A stretch of 64,000 nucleotides of DNA, from assembly GCF_030063355.1 (NCBI RefSeq), contig NZ_JASISZ010000005.1, positions 1 through 64,000 on the forward strand. Direction: 5' to 3'. Positions within the stretch are counted from its first letter, which is position 1; each line of letters opens with the position of its first letter. This document shows positions 25,559-34,367 of the stretch, piece by piece. The position numbers and the translations under genes were made by a program. This stretch comes from Streptomyces sp. PH10-H1 (GTDB taxonomy: Bacteria; Actinomycetota; Actinomycetes; Streptomycetales; Streptomycetaceae). The notes beneath the pieces are model-generated. The model was not told the origin of the DNA. It did not search any database and saw only the letters and a program-made list of their open reading frames with translations.

Positions 25559-27963
25559 CGGGCGCGGACCCGCGTCCCGCGGCGGACGCCCCCCGGCTCA
25601 CCACCGACCTGGTTGTCGGCGGGATGACGTGCGCGGCCTGCGTCGGCCGTGTGGAGAAGAAGCTCGGCCGGCTCCCGGACGTGACCGCGACCGTGAATCT
25701 GGCCACCGGCCGGGCCCGCGTCACCCACCCCGCCGAGGTGTCGGCCGACCGGCTGATCTCGGCCATCGAGCAGGCGGGTTACACCGCCGAACTCCCGCGT
25801 CCGCCCGCCCCGGCCGTCGGTGCCGACGCCGATTCCGGCTCCGGCAGCGGCAGCGGCAGCGGCACCAGTGGGGACCCGGCCCGCGATCCGGACCGGGACC
25901 GGCTGCTGATCACCGCGCTGCTCGCGCTCCCCGTCATAGCGCTGTCCATGGTCCCGGCCTGGCAGTTCAACCACTGGCAGTGGCTGTGCTTCACCCTCGC
26001 CGCACCCGTTGCCGTGTGGTCGGCCTGGCCGTTCCACCGGATCGCGCTGCGCGGCCTGCGGCACGCCGCCGCCACCATGGACACCCTGGTGTCCCTGGGC
26101 GTGGCCGCCTCCTTCTTCTGGTCGGTGTACGCGCTGTTCCTCGGAGGCGCGGGCGAACAGAACATGCGGATGCCGTTCACCTGGCTGCCGACGGCGGGCG
26201 ACGGGGTCGCGCACGTGTATCTGGAGGCCGCGGTCGGTGTTCCGCTATTCGTGCTGACGGGACGGTATCTGGAGGCACGGGCGCGGCGCGGCACCGGCTC
26301 TGCACTGCGCGCGCTGGCCGAACTCGGGGCGAAGGACGTTGAGTTGCGGAGCGCTCACGACCGCGGCGGCACGCGGGTGCCGATCGCCGACCTGCGCGTG
26401 GGCCAGGAGTTCCTCGTCCGTCCCGGTGAGAAGGTCGCCACCGACGGTGTGGTGGTGGAGGGCAGTTCCGCGCTCGACCTCTCCCTGGTCACAGGCGAGA
26501 GCACACCGGTGGAGGTCGGGCCCGGAACTCAGGTCGTGGGCTCGGCCGTGAACTCCGGTGGCCTGCTGGTGGTGCGGGCGACAGCGGTCGGCTCCGACAC
26601 CCAACTCAACCGGATCACCAGCCTGGTGACCGACGCCCAGGCGGGCAAGGCCCGCATTCAGCGGCTCGCCGACTCCATCGCGGGTGTGTTCGTGCCCGCC
26701 ATCATCACCGTCGCGGCCACCGTGCTCAGCTTCTGGCTGGGGGCCGGAGCCGGCGCCGAGGCCGCCGTGACCGCCGCCGTCGCCGTACTGGTCGTGGCCT
26801 GCCCCTGCGCACTCGGGCTCGCCACCCCCACCGCCGTTCTCGCCGCGACCGGGCACGGGGCCCAACTGGGCATCCTGATAAGTGAACCCGAGGCACTGGA
26901 GCGGCTGCGCGGGGTGGACACCGTCGTCTTCGACAAGACCGGCACGCTCACCACCGGCCGGATGACGCTCGTCGAGACCACGACCCTCCCCGAAGGGCCG
27001 GACGCCGCCGAGGTGCTGCGCCTGGCGGGCGCGGTGGAGCACGGTTCTGAACACCCCATCGGACGGGCGGTGGCCGCAGCCGCACGGCGCGCCGGGAAGA
27101 CCGGGGAGGATGCTGCCCTGCCCGAGGCCGTCGGCTTTCGCGCGCTGCCCGGCGTCGGTGTGCGCGGTCGGGTCGGGGGCCGGCAGGTCCTCGTGCACAG
27201 CCCCCGGGACCACGCGGCTCTCCCCGATGTCCTGCGCCAGGCGCTCGACCGGGCGGCGCTCGCCGCGCACACAGCCGTCCTCGTGGAGCTGGACGGCCGG
27301 GCGGTCGCCGTCCTGACCGTCGGCGACACCGTGCGGCCCTCCAGCTACCGCGCCGTACGCCACCTGCGGGAACTGGGCATCGAGCCGGTCCTGGTGACCG
27401 GCGACGGGCTCGCCGCGGCCGAGGCGGTCGCAGGCCAGGTGGGCATCGAGCGGGTGCACGCGGGCATCGTCCCGCAGGGCAAGGCGGCGATCATCGAGGA
27501 ACTCCGCGCCTCCGGGCGGCGGGTGGCCATGATCGGTGACGGCGTCAACGACGCCGCAGCGCTGGCCGTCGCCGACCTCGGGATGGCGATGGGGGCGGGG
27601 ACCGACGTGGCGATCGGCGCGGCCGACATCACACTCGTCCGCGAGGACATGGAGGCTGTCGTGGACGCGGTCCGGCTCACCCGCCGCACACTGCGCACGA
27701 TCCGCGCCAACCTCGGCTGGGCCTTCGCCTACAACATCGCCACCGTGCCGCTCGCGGCGACCGGCTGGCTCGATCCGATGTTCGCGGCCCTGGCGATGTC
27801 GGCCAGTTCCGTGCTCGTCGTCGGCAACAGCCTGCGGCTGCGGGCCCCTTCGTACGGACCCGGAGGCAGGTCCCGGCGCGGACCGGGACGCCCCGGCAGC
27901 CGGTCCGGGCGCACGCAGGGACAGCGGCCGGGCGGAGAGCGATCCCTGGTGGGTGCGCGATGA
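25555..27963 (+). CDS. copA: P1B-type copper-transporting ATPase
   Basis: An 802-aa CopA-type pump. An N-terminal heavy-metal-associated domain has GMTCAAC (residues about 23-29), followed by a Gly/Ser linker and eight membrane helices. The TGES phosphatase loop is seen as VTGESTPVEVG, the intramembrane Cu site as ACPCALGLATP (about 413), phosphorylation as DKTGTLTTG (about 460), the HP motif as EHPIGRA and the hinge as MIGDGVNDAAALA (about 660). The C-terminal helix segments include YN and MSASS of the Cu(I) subgroup. It is coupled by 4-nt overlaps to genes on both sides. In a chalkophore setting it could export excess copper or metallate exported cuproenzymes. Confidence 0.95.
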   Translation: MTGADPRPAADAPRLTTDLVVGGMTCAACVGRVEKKLGRLPDVTATVNLATGRARVTHPAEVSADRLISAIEQAGYTAELPRPPAPAVGADADSGSGSGSGSGTSGDPARDPDRDRLLITALLALPVIALSMVPAWQFNHWQWLCFTLAAPVAVWSAWPFHRIALRGLRHAAATMDTLVSLGVAASFFWSVYALFLGGAGEQNMRMPFTWLPTAGDGVAHVYLEAAVGVPLFVLTGRYLEARARRGTGSALRALAELGAKDVELRSAHDRGGTRVPIADLRVGQEFLVRPGEKVATDGVVVEGSSALDLSLVTGESTPVEVGPGTQVVGSAVNSGGLLVVRATAVGSDTQLNRITSLVTDAQAGKARIQRLADSIAGVFVPAIITVAATVLSFWLGAGAGAEAAVTAAVAVLVVACPCALGLATPTAVLAATGHGAQLGILISEPEALERLRGVDTVVFDKTGTLTTGRMTLVETTTLPEGPDAAEVLRLAGAVEHGSEHPIGRAVAAAARRAGKTGEDAALPEAVGFRALPGVGVRGRVGGRQVLVHSPRDHAALPDVLRQALDRAALAAHTAVLVELDGRAVAVLTVGDTVRPSSYRAVRHLRELGIEPVLVTGDGLAAAEAVAGQVGIERVHAGIVPQGKAAIIEELRASGRRVAMIGDGVNDAAALAVADLGMAMGAGTDVAIGAADITLVREDMEAVVDAVRLTRRTLRTIRANLGWAFAYNIATVPLAATGWLDPMFAALAMSASSVLVVGNSLRLRAPSYGPGGRSRRGPGRPGSRSGRTQGQRPGGERSLVGAR

Positions 27964-28889
27964 GCGCGATGAGTACGCCGACCCGGAACCGCCGGAACCA
28001 GCCGGCCTCCCCCGCCGACCGTCCCATCCGTCCGCTGCCGGGTCCGCTGCGCGCCGCCCTGGTGCCGGTGGCCGCCTGCGCGGCCGCGCTGGTGCTGCTC
28101 ACCGCCTATACGGCGACGGGCTCGGCCGGCGAGGCCCCGGCACGGATCAGCGTCAGCGACGCCCGCGTCTTCCGGCCCACCAACGCCGAGGCGACCGCGG
28201 CCCTCTTCACGATCCGCAACTCCGGCGGCACGGCCGACCTCCTGCTGTCCTTGGACTCCCCGTTGCTGGGGGACGCGATGCTCGCGCGCACCGTGGTGCG
28301 GGACGGAGGCGGCCGGATGACCCCGGCCGGCCCCGTCGCGGTGCCCGCGCGCGGTGCCGTGACCATGGACCCGGCCGGGCTCGATGCCATGATCCTGCGC
28401 CCGCCGCAGCTGCGGTTGGGGCAGAGGGTGCCGTTCGTCCTGCGCTTCCGGGACAGCGGGGAGATACGCGTCGAGGCCGTGGTCGTGCGTGCGGGAGCCT
28501 GTCCGCGGTGGGACGACGGGCCCGTCAGCCCACGTGGGCCACGTCGGCGGAGCCGTTCGCCACCGTCACCCCTCCCCCATCAGCTTGCGGATCTCGGTGA
28601 TCAGGACGACGAGCGCCTCACGCTCCGGAATCGTGGTGCCGGGGTGCCAGAGGTCGATCAGCAGAGCGGTGCGCGGCCGCGTTCCGCGGTTCCACGCCTC
28701 GTGCTCGAAGGAGTAGTCGAACATCAGGCACTTCCCCTCCTCCCAGGTCCGGGTCTCACCCGCGACCGTGATGCCGCAGCCCTCCGGGATGTCCACCGCC
28801 AGGTGCAGGTTGATGCTGAAGTTCCACAGATCGTGATGCGGGGCGATCGACGCGCCGGGCAGCAGCGTGGAGAAGTGGCTCTCCAGTAG
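27960..28889 (+). CDS. PCu(A)C-like periplasmic copper chaperone with anomalous 3' extension
   Basis: The N-terminus has a basic stretch and one signal/anchor helix (ALVPVAACAAALVLLTAYTA). A PCu(A)C/DUF461 beta-barrel then runs to about 28495: ARISVSDARVFRPTNAEATA, FTIRNSGGTADLLLSLDSP, ...AMLARTVV, GGRMTPAG and VPFVLRFRDSG. The canonical His of the VELH segment and of the HxM pair is not conserved (ALDAMI in place of yHlM-type), so metal binding may rely on Met only. The frame then runs about 130 codons further, antisense across the hydroxylase gene, with Arg/Pro-rich sequence that looks non-coding. A lost stop or indel near 28500 is likely; the other frames stop at 28600 and 28716. ATGA coupling to copA supports translation. 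Confidence 0.7.
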   Translation: MSAMSTPTRNRRNQPASPADRPIRPLPGPLRAALVPVAACAAALVLLTAYTATGSAGEAPARISVSDARVFRPTNAEATAALFTIRNSGGTADLLLSLDSPLLGDAMLARTVVRDGGGRMTPAGPVAVPARGAVTMDPAGLDAMILRPPQLRLGQRVPFVLRFRDSGEIRVEAVVVRAGACPRWDDGPVSPRGPRRRSRSPPSPLPHQLADLGDQDDERLTLRNRGAGVPEVDQQSGARPRSAVPRLVLEGVVEHQALPLLPGPGLTRDRDAAALRDVHRQVQVDAEVPQIVMRGDRRAGQQRGEVALQ

Positions 28890-29318
28890 CGGGCAGATCT
28901 TCCCGGTGGCGACTGCGTACTCGCTGAGCACGTCGTACGCCGTCGGCACGACGTCCGCCAACTCCCGCACCAGGCGGCCCTTGCGGAACAGATACAGCGC
29001 CTGCCAGTCGTCCTGGCGGGTCAGATAGTGCTCGTAGTCGGAGAACGCGCTGCGACGCGCGGACCAGGCCGCCGCCAGCTCGCTCTTCACCGCGGTGTGC
29101 GCGGCTTCGAGGGCGTGGACCACCGGGGCCAGCTCCTCGTGTTCGTACGGGTCGTGCCACGGGCGCTGCGAGATCCCGGGCATGATCCACTTCGCGCCCT
29201 TCTGAAGCGGGTGCCGTTCCTGCCTCCCCGGTTCCAGCATCCGCTCGACGCGCTCGATCGCCTCCGCTCCGTACTGCTCCCGCAGTGCGGCGAAGGCTTT
29301 CTCTATCTCGGGGGTCAT
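28566..29318 (-). CDS. Aspartyl/asparaginyl beta-hydroxylase-family protein
   Basis: A 250-aa protein whose core matches the Asp/Asn beta-hydroxylase fold. A HH-D segment in GASIAPHHDLWNFSINLHLA gives the first iron ligand and an Asn-rich strand; DIPEGCGITVAGETRTWEEG and MFDYSFEHEAWNRGTRPRTA follow, with the distal His and the 2-oxoglutarate-binding Arg; then LLIDLWHP. The N-terminal ~100 residues are helical and unrecognised. The ATG overlaps the sigma factor stop by 4 nt, so the two are co-expressed. Whether it hydroxylates a peptide, free amino acid or the lipopeptide is unknown; its place beside a chalkophore cluster is suggestive. Confidence 0.75.
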   Translation of the reverse strand: MTPEIEKAFAALREQYGAEAIERVERMLEPGRQERHPLQKGAKWIMPGISQRPWHDPYEHEELAPVVHALEAAHTAVKSELAAAWSARRSAFSDYEHYLTRQDDWQALYLFRKGRLVRELADVVPTAYDVLSEYAVATGKICPLLESHFSTLLPGASIAPHHDLWNFSINLHLAVDIPEGCGITVAGETRTWEEGKCLMFDYSFEHEAWNRGTRPRTALLIDLWHPGTTIPEREALVVLITEIRKLMGEG

Positions 29319-29983
29319 GGGTGGCTCCAGACGTGGTGCTGAGTGGCGTGGTTCTGAGTGGCGTGGTTGTGATGGAGGGCCTCCGGGCTCGGCACCGCTT
29401 CCGCCGCCCGGAGCAGGACGACCAGGTCGTCGCGGGCCCGCGCGACGCGGGACCGTACGGTGCCGATCGGGCAGCCGCTGGCGGAGGCGGCCTCGGCGTA
29501 GGACAGGCCGAGGAGTTGGGTGAGTACGAACGCCTCGCGGCGCGGGGCCTGCAGGGTGTCCAGCAGTTCGAGCACGGCCACGCCCTCCTCGAAGCCCGGT
29601 ACTCCGATGGGCTGGGTCCCCTCGGCGGCGCTGCGCCAGTCGACGGCGTCGGCGATTCGGGGCCGGGCGGCGGCATGGCGGTAGCGGTCGACGACGGCCC
29701 GGCGGGCGATCGACAGCAGCCAGGTCCTCGCGCCGGAGCGGCCGGCGAACCTCGGCAGGCCGCCCAACGCCCGCAGGAACGTATCCTGCGTCAGGTCGTC
29801 GGCGCCGTGCACATCGCCGCTCAGATGGGCGGTGAACCGCCAGACGTCGCTGTAGGTGGCCCGTACGAAGCGCTCGACCGCCGCTGGATCACCGCCGCGC
29901 GCGGCGAGCGCCCATTCGGTGACCTGTTCGTCGTCCTTGCGAGCCGACGCCCTCGGGGCGCCCTTCAGCAGGGCATGAATCAT
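29315..29983 (-). CDS. sigC: ECF sigma factor, SigC-like
   Basis: A 222-aa ECF sigma factor. Region 2 is TYSDVWRFTAHLSGDVHGAD then DLTQDTFLRALGGLPRFAGR and SGARTWLLSIARRAVVDRYR; region 4 is EAFVLTQLLGLSYAEAASAS then GCPIGTVRSRVARARDDLVV. These runs closely resemble M. tuberculosis SigC, which has been linked in the literature to copper acquisition and to the nrp (Rv0096-0101) isonitrile operon. The ATG at 29983 is chosen because the family begins here; an in-frame extension to 30049 is Arg-rich and unlikely. No anti-sigma gene follows, as for SigC. The tail is His/Asn-rich (HHNHATQNHATQHH), a possible metal-responsive feature. Confidence 0.85.
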   Translation of the reverse strand: MIHALLKGAPRASARKDDEQVTEWALAARGGDPAAVERFVRATYSDVWRFTAHLSGDVHGADDLTQDTFLRALGGLPRFAGRSGARTWLLSIARRAVVDRYRHAAARPRIADAVDWRSAAEGTQPIGVPGFEEGVAVLELLDTLQAPRREAFVLTQLLGLSYAEAASASGCPIGTVRSRVARARDDLVVLLRAAEAVPSPEALHHNHATQNHATQHHVWSHP

Positions 29984-30254
29984 CGTAAAAGGTCCTTCTC
30001 GTGCTGCGCGGCCGCACCACGGCGTGAAGCGGCCGTCGGCGAGCGGCACCTCAGGACCGGCGATGTCCGTCCGGACGGGGCCAGGTCCATGTCCCCCGCC
30101 CGCGGTCGGCGGACGCGGGGAAGGAGCCGCGTGGTCAGGGACCGGCCTGCGCGCTGACGCCCGCCGTCTGCGCGGCGGCGTGCGGGCAGGCGGGCACTCC
30201 GCCCGTCACCGGGGCACCGGAGGGTTCTCCGTCAGGCGCGAGGGGGACGAACGG

Positions 30255-30995
30255 TCAGCAGTGCCACGCGAGTTGTGGTGGTCCCCGGCGAGACAGGACG
30301 TGGTGCAGCAGTACGCCGCGCAGCGCGTGCGCGGGAGCATCATCGGCGGCCCGGCGTACCGAGAGCGGGTCATCGGCCGGCGCCGTACGGGCCGGGATGA
30401 ACAGCACCCGCCATACGCGCCGCAGCGGCGCGGCCACCAGGGCCGTGAGAGCCCGTCCGAGCCGGAATGCTGCCGCCTCACCGCGCCACAGCCACAGTCC
30501 GCAGACCACGGCGGCGAGCAGGTGGGCGAAGAACATCGCGGTGGAGTCATGGCCGCCCGACGCCATGCCCATGGGGTCCGAAGCGGTGCTCCGGTGACCG
30601 GCGGAACCCGCCATATCCATGCTCATGTTCATCGGCATGTGCATGTGCATGCCGCCGATGCGCATGGCCCAGGCCGTCGCGGCCGAACCGCCGTGCAGGT
30701 CCGCCATGTCGTGGGACATGAGGCCGGCCGGTTCCCGGCCGGGCGACTGCGTGAGCCCGAACAGGGTGTGCAGGCCGAGTTGGGCCACCACCGTGGATCC
30801 CGTGACCACCAGCGCGCCGCGCTCCCGCCCGGCGAGCCACCAGGCCACCGAGGCCGTACCGGAGAAGGCCGCGCCCAGCGACCACAGCGGAACGGCGACT
30901 CCGGAAGCCCAGGAGTGACCGAGCGCTGCCATCGACACGCAGACGGCAGCGAACAACGCGGCTCGTGCGGTGCGGGACGCCGGCCCGGTGGTCAT
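30255..30995 (-). CDS. Met/His-rich polytopic membrane protein, putative copper protein (DUF5134-like)
   Basis: A 246-aa membrane protein with about five to six helices, starting MTTGPASRTARAALFAAVC. The central loop (about residues 90-150) is packed with Met and His: MSHDMADLHGG, MRIGGMHMHMPMNMSMDMAG, DPMGMASGGHDS. Such MxM/HxM arrays are typical of Cu(I)/Cu(II) relay or uptake proteins. The helical frame resembles DUF5134 membrane proteins often found with copper genes in actinobacteria. A gap of 271 nt separates it from the downstream sigma gene, so it may have its own control. Copper handling is inferred from composition and neighbours. Confidence 0.7.
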   Translation of the reverse strand: MTTGPASRTARAALFAAVCVSMAALGHSWASGVAVPLWSLGAAFSGTASVAWWLAGRERGALVVTGSTVVAQLGLHTLFGLTQSPGREPAGLMSHDMADLHGGSAATAWAMRIGGMHMHMPMNMSMDMAGSAGHRSTASDPMGMASGGHDSTAMFFAHLLAAVVCGLWLWRGEAAAFRLGRALTALVAAPLRRVWRVLFIPARTAPADDPLSVRRAADDAPAHALRGVLLHHVLSRRGPPQLAWHC

Positions 30996-31303
30996 GCCGC
31001 CATCGTGCCACCCCAGCCCGTCCGGTGGGGGCGATACGCCCCCGGACCAGACCCTTTGTGATGCACGCGATCCGCTTCCGGCGGGTCCGGAAGGCGCCGG
31101 CGGGTTCCCGGCCGGGGACCGTGCCGGAGGTGCCCTCTTGGTTTCCGGGCCGCTGGGTGCGAGCATGTCGGTCGCTCGTGAACGACTGGGGTTGGCGGAG
31201 TATTCACCGTGGTTCCATCCACGCGCCGCGGGGAATTCTCCGCTGCCTGAGGAGACTGTCACCGCATCCGCTCCGCCATGGACGACCCAGGAGGCCGGCC
31301 TTC
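30996..31303. other. 308-nt divergent intergenic region
   Basis: Lies between the Met/His-rich membrane protein and the phospholipase gene. It contains a perfect 7-bp inverted repeat GGGGGCG-ATA-CGCCCCC at 31026-31042. No AAT-N14/15-CGTAC element and no gene were found. Confidence 0.5.
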
Positions 31304-33373
31304 ATGACCGCCATCGACCGCCGACGATTCATGCAGCTGGCGGGCGGCACGGCCGCCGCTTCCCTGCTGTCGACCAGCATCGCCCGCGCGGCGGAGATCC
31401 CGGCAAACCGCCGTACCGGCTCCTTGCGGGACGTGGAGCACATCGTCGTCCTGATGCAGGAGAACCGCTCCTTCGACCACTACTTCGGCACGCTGCGCGG
31501 CGCGCGCGGATTCGGCGACCCGCGCCCTGTGGTCCTGCCCAGCGGCAAGCCGGTGTGGCACCAGTCCGACGGCACCAAGGACGTCCTGCCGTTCCATCCG
31601 GAGGCGGACAACCTCGGCCTGCAGTTCCTCCAGGACCTCAACCACGACTGGAACGGCGGCCACGCCGCCTTCAACCAGGGCAAGTACGACAAGTGGGTGC
31701 CGGCCAAGAGCGCCACGACGATGGCGTACCTGACGCGGGAGGACATCCCCTTCCACTACGCGCTGGCCGACACGTTCACCATCTGCGACGCCTACCACTG
31801 CTCGCTGATCGGTCCCACGGACCCGAACCGCTACTACCTGTGGACCGGCTTCACCGGCAATGACGGCAAGGGCGGCGGACCGGTCATCACCAACGCCGAG
31901 GCCGGCTACTCCTGGACCACCTACCCCGAGCGCCTGGAGCGGGCCGGGGTGTCGTGGAAGATCTATCAGGACGTGGGCGACGGCCTCGACGCGCCCGGCG
32001 GCTGGGGCTGGATCCAGGACGCCTACCGGGGCAACTACGGCGACAATTCGCTGCTCTACTTCAACCAGTACCGCAACGCCAAGCCGGGCGACCCGCTGTA
32101 CGACAAGGCCCGCACCGGCACCAACGCCAAGGCCGGGGAGGGTTTCTTCGACATCCTCAAGGCCGATGTGGCGGCCGACCGGCTCCCGCAGGTCTCCTGG
32201 ATCGCGGCGCCCGAAGCCTTCACCGAGCACCCCAACTGGCCGGTCAACTACGGCGCCTGGTACATCTCCCAGGTGCTGGACGCGCTGACGTCGAACCCGG
32301 AGGTGTGGAGCAAGACCGCGGTCTTCATCACCTACGACGAGAACGACGGCTTCTTCGACCACATCGTGCCGCCGCACCCGCCGGTCTCTCGCGCGAACGG
32401 GCAGTCGACCGTGGATGTCACCGGCGAACTGTTCGCCCCCGCCGGATCCGACAAGAGCGTCGCCGGCGCCTACGGCCTGGGGCAGCGGGTTCCGATGCTC
32501 GTCGTGTCGCCGTGGAGCAAGGGCGGCTGGGTCAACTCCCAGGTGTTCGACCACACCTCGATCATCCGCTTCATGGAGCGGCGCTTCGGCGTCCACGAGC
32601 CGAACATCTCGCCCTGGCGCCGGGCGGTGTGCGGCGACCTCACCACCGCGTTCCAGTTCGCCAGGACCGACACCGCGGTCCCGGCGCTCCCGCCCACCGA
32701 CGGCTACCTGCCGCCGGACCGTGACCGGCACCCCGACTACGTGCCGGTGCCGCCGGCCAATCCGGTGCTCCCCAAGCAGGAACCCGGACTGCGCCCGGCC
32801 AGGCCGCTGCCGTACGACCTGGCCGCCGACGGCCGTACCAGCGTCACGGACCACCGGCTGCGGATCGACTTCGCCAACCACGGCAAGGCCGGCGCGCACC
32901 TGTATGTGACCTCCGCGACGAACACCGAAGGACCGTGGACGTACACCGTCGAAGCGGGACGGCGGCTGTCCGACAGCTGGAGCACCGCCGCGGCGGGGAA
33001 CAGCGCCTACGACTTCACGGTGCACGGCCCCAACGGCTTCCTGCGGCAGTTCACCGGCCGCGCCGACAGCCGGGGCCCGGAGGTCAGCGCTTCCCACGAC
33101 GGGGACAGCGGCCAGGTCCGGCTGGTGCTCACCAACCCGGGCGCCACGACCGTCAAGCTCACCGTCAAGGACGGCTACGGACACGAGCGCCCGGCCACGT
33201 ACCGGCTCCGGCCCGGTGCGCGCGCCGTCCACACCGCGCACCCGCGCCGCAGCCACGACTGGTACGACCTGTCGGTGGTCTCCGGCCAGGACGGCAGCTT
33301 CCTGCGCCGCCTGGCGGGCCACGTCGAGACGGGCCGGCCCGGTACGAGCGACCCGGCGATCGCCACCGGCTGA
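31304..33373 (+). CDS. Tat-exported phosphocholine-type phospholipase C
   Basis: A 689-aa enzyme. The N-terminus MTAIDRRRFMQLAGGTAAAS is a twin-arginine signal. The phosphoesterase domain has the family landmarks HIVVLMQENRSFDHYFGTLR (metal-binding Glu/Asn and nucleophile region), FTICDAYHCSLIGPTDPNRY, TYDENDGFFDHIVPPHPP and SPWSKGGWVNSQVFDHTSII. The C-terminal ~200 residues are two beta-sandwich (DUF756-type) domains. AGGAGG at 31289-31294 fixes the ATG. It probably releases phosphate or headgroups from phospholipids outside the cell. It is convergent with the SARP gene and not evidently part of the chalkophore unit. Confidence 0.92.
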   Translation: MTAIDRRRFMQLAGGTAAASLLSTSIARAAEIPANRRTGSLRDVEHIVVLMQENRSFDHYFGTLRGARGFGDPRPVVLPSGKPVWHQSDGTKDVLPFHPEADNLGLQFLQDLNHDWNGGHAAFNQGKYDKWVPAKSATTMAYLTREDIPFHYALADTFTICDAYHCSLIGPTDPNRYYLWTGFTGNDGKGGGPVITNAEAGYSWTTYPERLERAGVSWKIYQDVGDGLDAPGGWGWIQDAYRGNYGDNSLLYFNQYRNAKPGDPLYDKARTGTNAKAGEGFFDILKADVAADRLPQVSWIAAPEAFTEHPNWPVNYGAWYISQVLDALTSNPEVWSKTAVFITYDENDGFFDHIVPPHPPVSRANGQSTVDVTGELFAPAGSDKSVAGAYGLGQRVPMLVVSPWSKGGWVNSQVFDHTSIIRFMERRFGVHEPNISPWRRAVCGDLTTAFQFARTDTAVPALPPTDGYLPPDRDRHPDYVPVPPANPVLPKQEPGLRPARPLPYDLAADGRTSVTDHRLRIDFANHGKAGAHLYVTSATNTEGPWTYTVEAGRRLSDSWSTAAAGNSAYDFTVHGPNGFLRQFTGRADSRGPEVSASHDGDSGQVRLVLTNPGATTVKLTVKDGYGHERPATYRLRPGARAVHTAHPRRSHDWYDLSVVSGQDGSFLRRLAGHVETGRPGTSDPAIATG

Positions 33374-33412
33374 CCGGGGTCCTGCCCCCTTCACCTCCGT
33401 CATTCCTTCCCC

Positions 33413-34192
33413 TCACCGGACGGTCAGGGCCGGCGCGGCGAGCGCCGGGTCCTGGCGGAGGATCAACTGCTGTATCCGGGTCAGCTCCTGTCCCGGCTCC
33501 ACCCCGAGCTCGTCGATCAGCATCTCCCGGGTGGTCCGGAACAGGGCGAGCGCTTCCGCCTGCCGCCCGGAGCGGTACAGCGCGAGCATCAGCCTCGCGC
33601 GCGGCCGCTCCCGGAGGGGGCATTCGCGGATGAGCCCCTTGAGAACGGCGACGGCCTCCTCGTGCCGGCCGAGTGCCAGGGCCGCGTTGGCCTGGTACTC
33701 GGCCGCGGACAGCCGTAACTCCTCCAGCCGGGCGATCTCGGCGGCGAGCGGCTCATGGCCGGTGAGACCGGCCATGGCGGGCCCTCGCCACATGCGCAGC
33801 GCCCTCGTCAGGCAGCGGTAGGCATCCATCGCCTGGCCCGCCTCCAGGTGCGCCCGGCCGTCGCCGACCAGCCGCGCGAACCGGACGCCGTCGACCTGTT
33901 CGTCCCTGGCGTGCAGCGAATACCCGCCCGGGACGCTGCGCACCAGGCGCGTCGCTCCGGCCGGGCCGGGTTCCAGGAGCTTCCGGAACCGGGAAACGTA
34001 GCTCTGAAGACTGTTGACGGCACTGGGCGGTGCGTCGTCCCCCCATACGTAGTCGATGAGCCTGGGCACCGGGACAAAGGTGTTGCGGTGCATCAGCAGG
34101 GCTGCCACGACAGCTTGTTGTCTACGCCCTCCCGGGCTGATCGAACGGTTCTCGTCGGCGATGGTGACGGGTCCGAGTACGCGGAACTCCAT
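33413..34192 (-). CDS. SARP-family transcriptional activator (small, DBD plus BTAD)
   Basis: A 259-aa protein. An OmpR-like winged helix (MEFRVLGPVTIADENRSISP, RRQQAVVAALLMHRNTFVPV, WGDDAPPSAVNSLQSYVSRF) is followed by a bacterial transcriptional activation domain with TPR-like helices (GHEPLAAEIARLEELRLSAA). This is the architecture of small Streptomyces antibiotic regulatory proteins that activate nearby biosynthetic clusters. GGGGGAG before the ATG at 34192 fixes the start. It could act on the chalkophore or RiPP clusters that flank it; no SARP heptamer repeats were identified by eye. Confidence 0.88.
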   Translation of the reverse strand: MEFRVLGPVTIADENRSISPGGRRQQAVVAALLMHRNTFVPVPRLIDYVWGDDAPPSAVNSLQSYVSRFRKLLEPGPAGATRLVRSVPGGYSLHARDEQVDGVRFARLVGDGRAHLEAGQAMDAYRCLTRALRMWRGPAMAGLTGHEPLAAEIARLEELRLSAAEYQANAALALGRHEEAVAVLKGLIRECPLRERPRARLMLALYRSGRQAEALALFRTTREMLIDELGVEPGQELTRIQQLILRQDPALAAPALTVR

Positions 34193-34367
34193 GGTCTCCC
34201 CCCAGACCGATGGTGCGTTATTCACCGTCATTGTTTAACACGTGGATCTCATGGATGAGAAGGACGCCTCATACGCGGTCTGCACGCAGTTTGCACGAAT
34301 TCTGCAAGCGAGCAGAGGGACGCTGTCATAACCGGCTCCATGGGGGAGCCCTCGGGGGTGATCCGCC

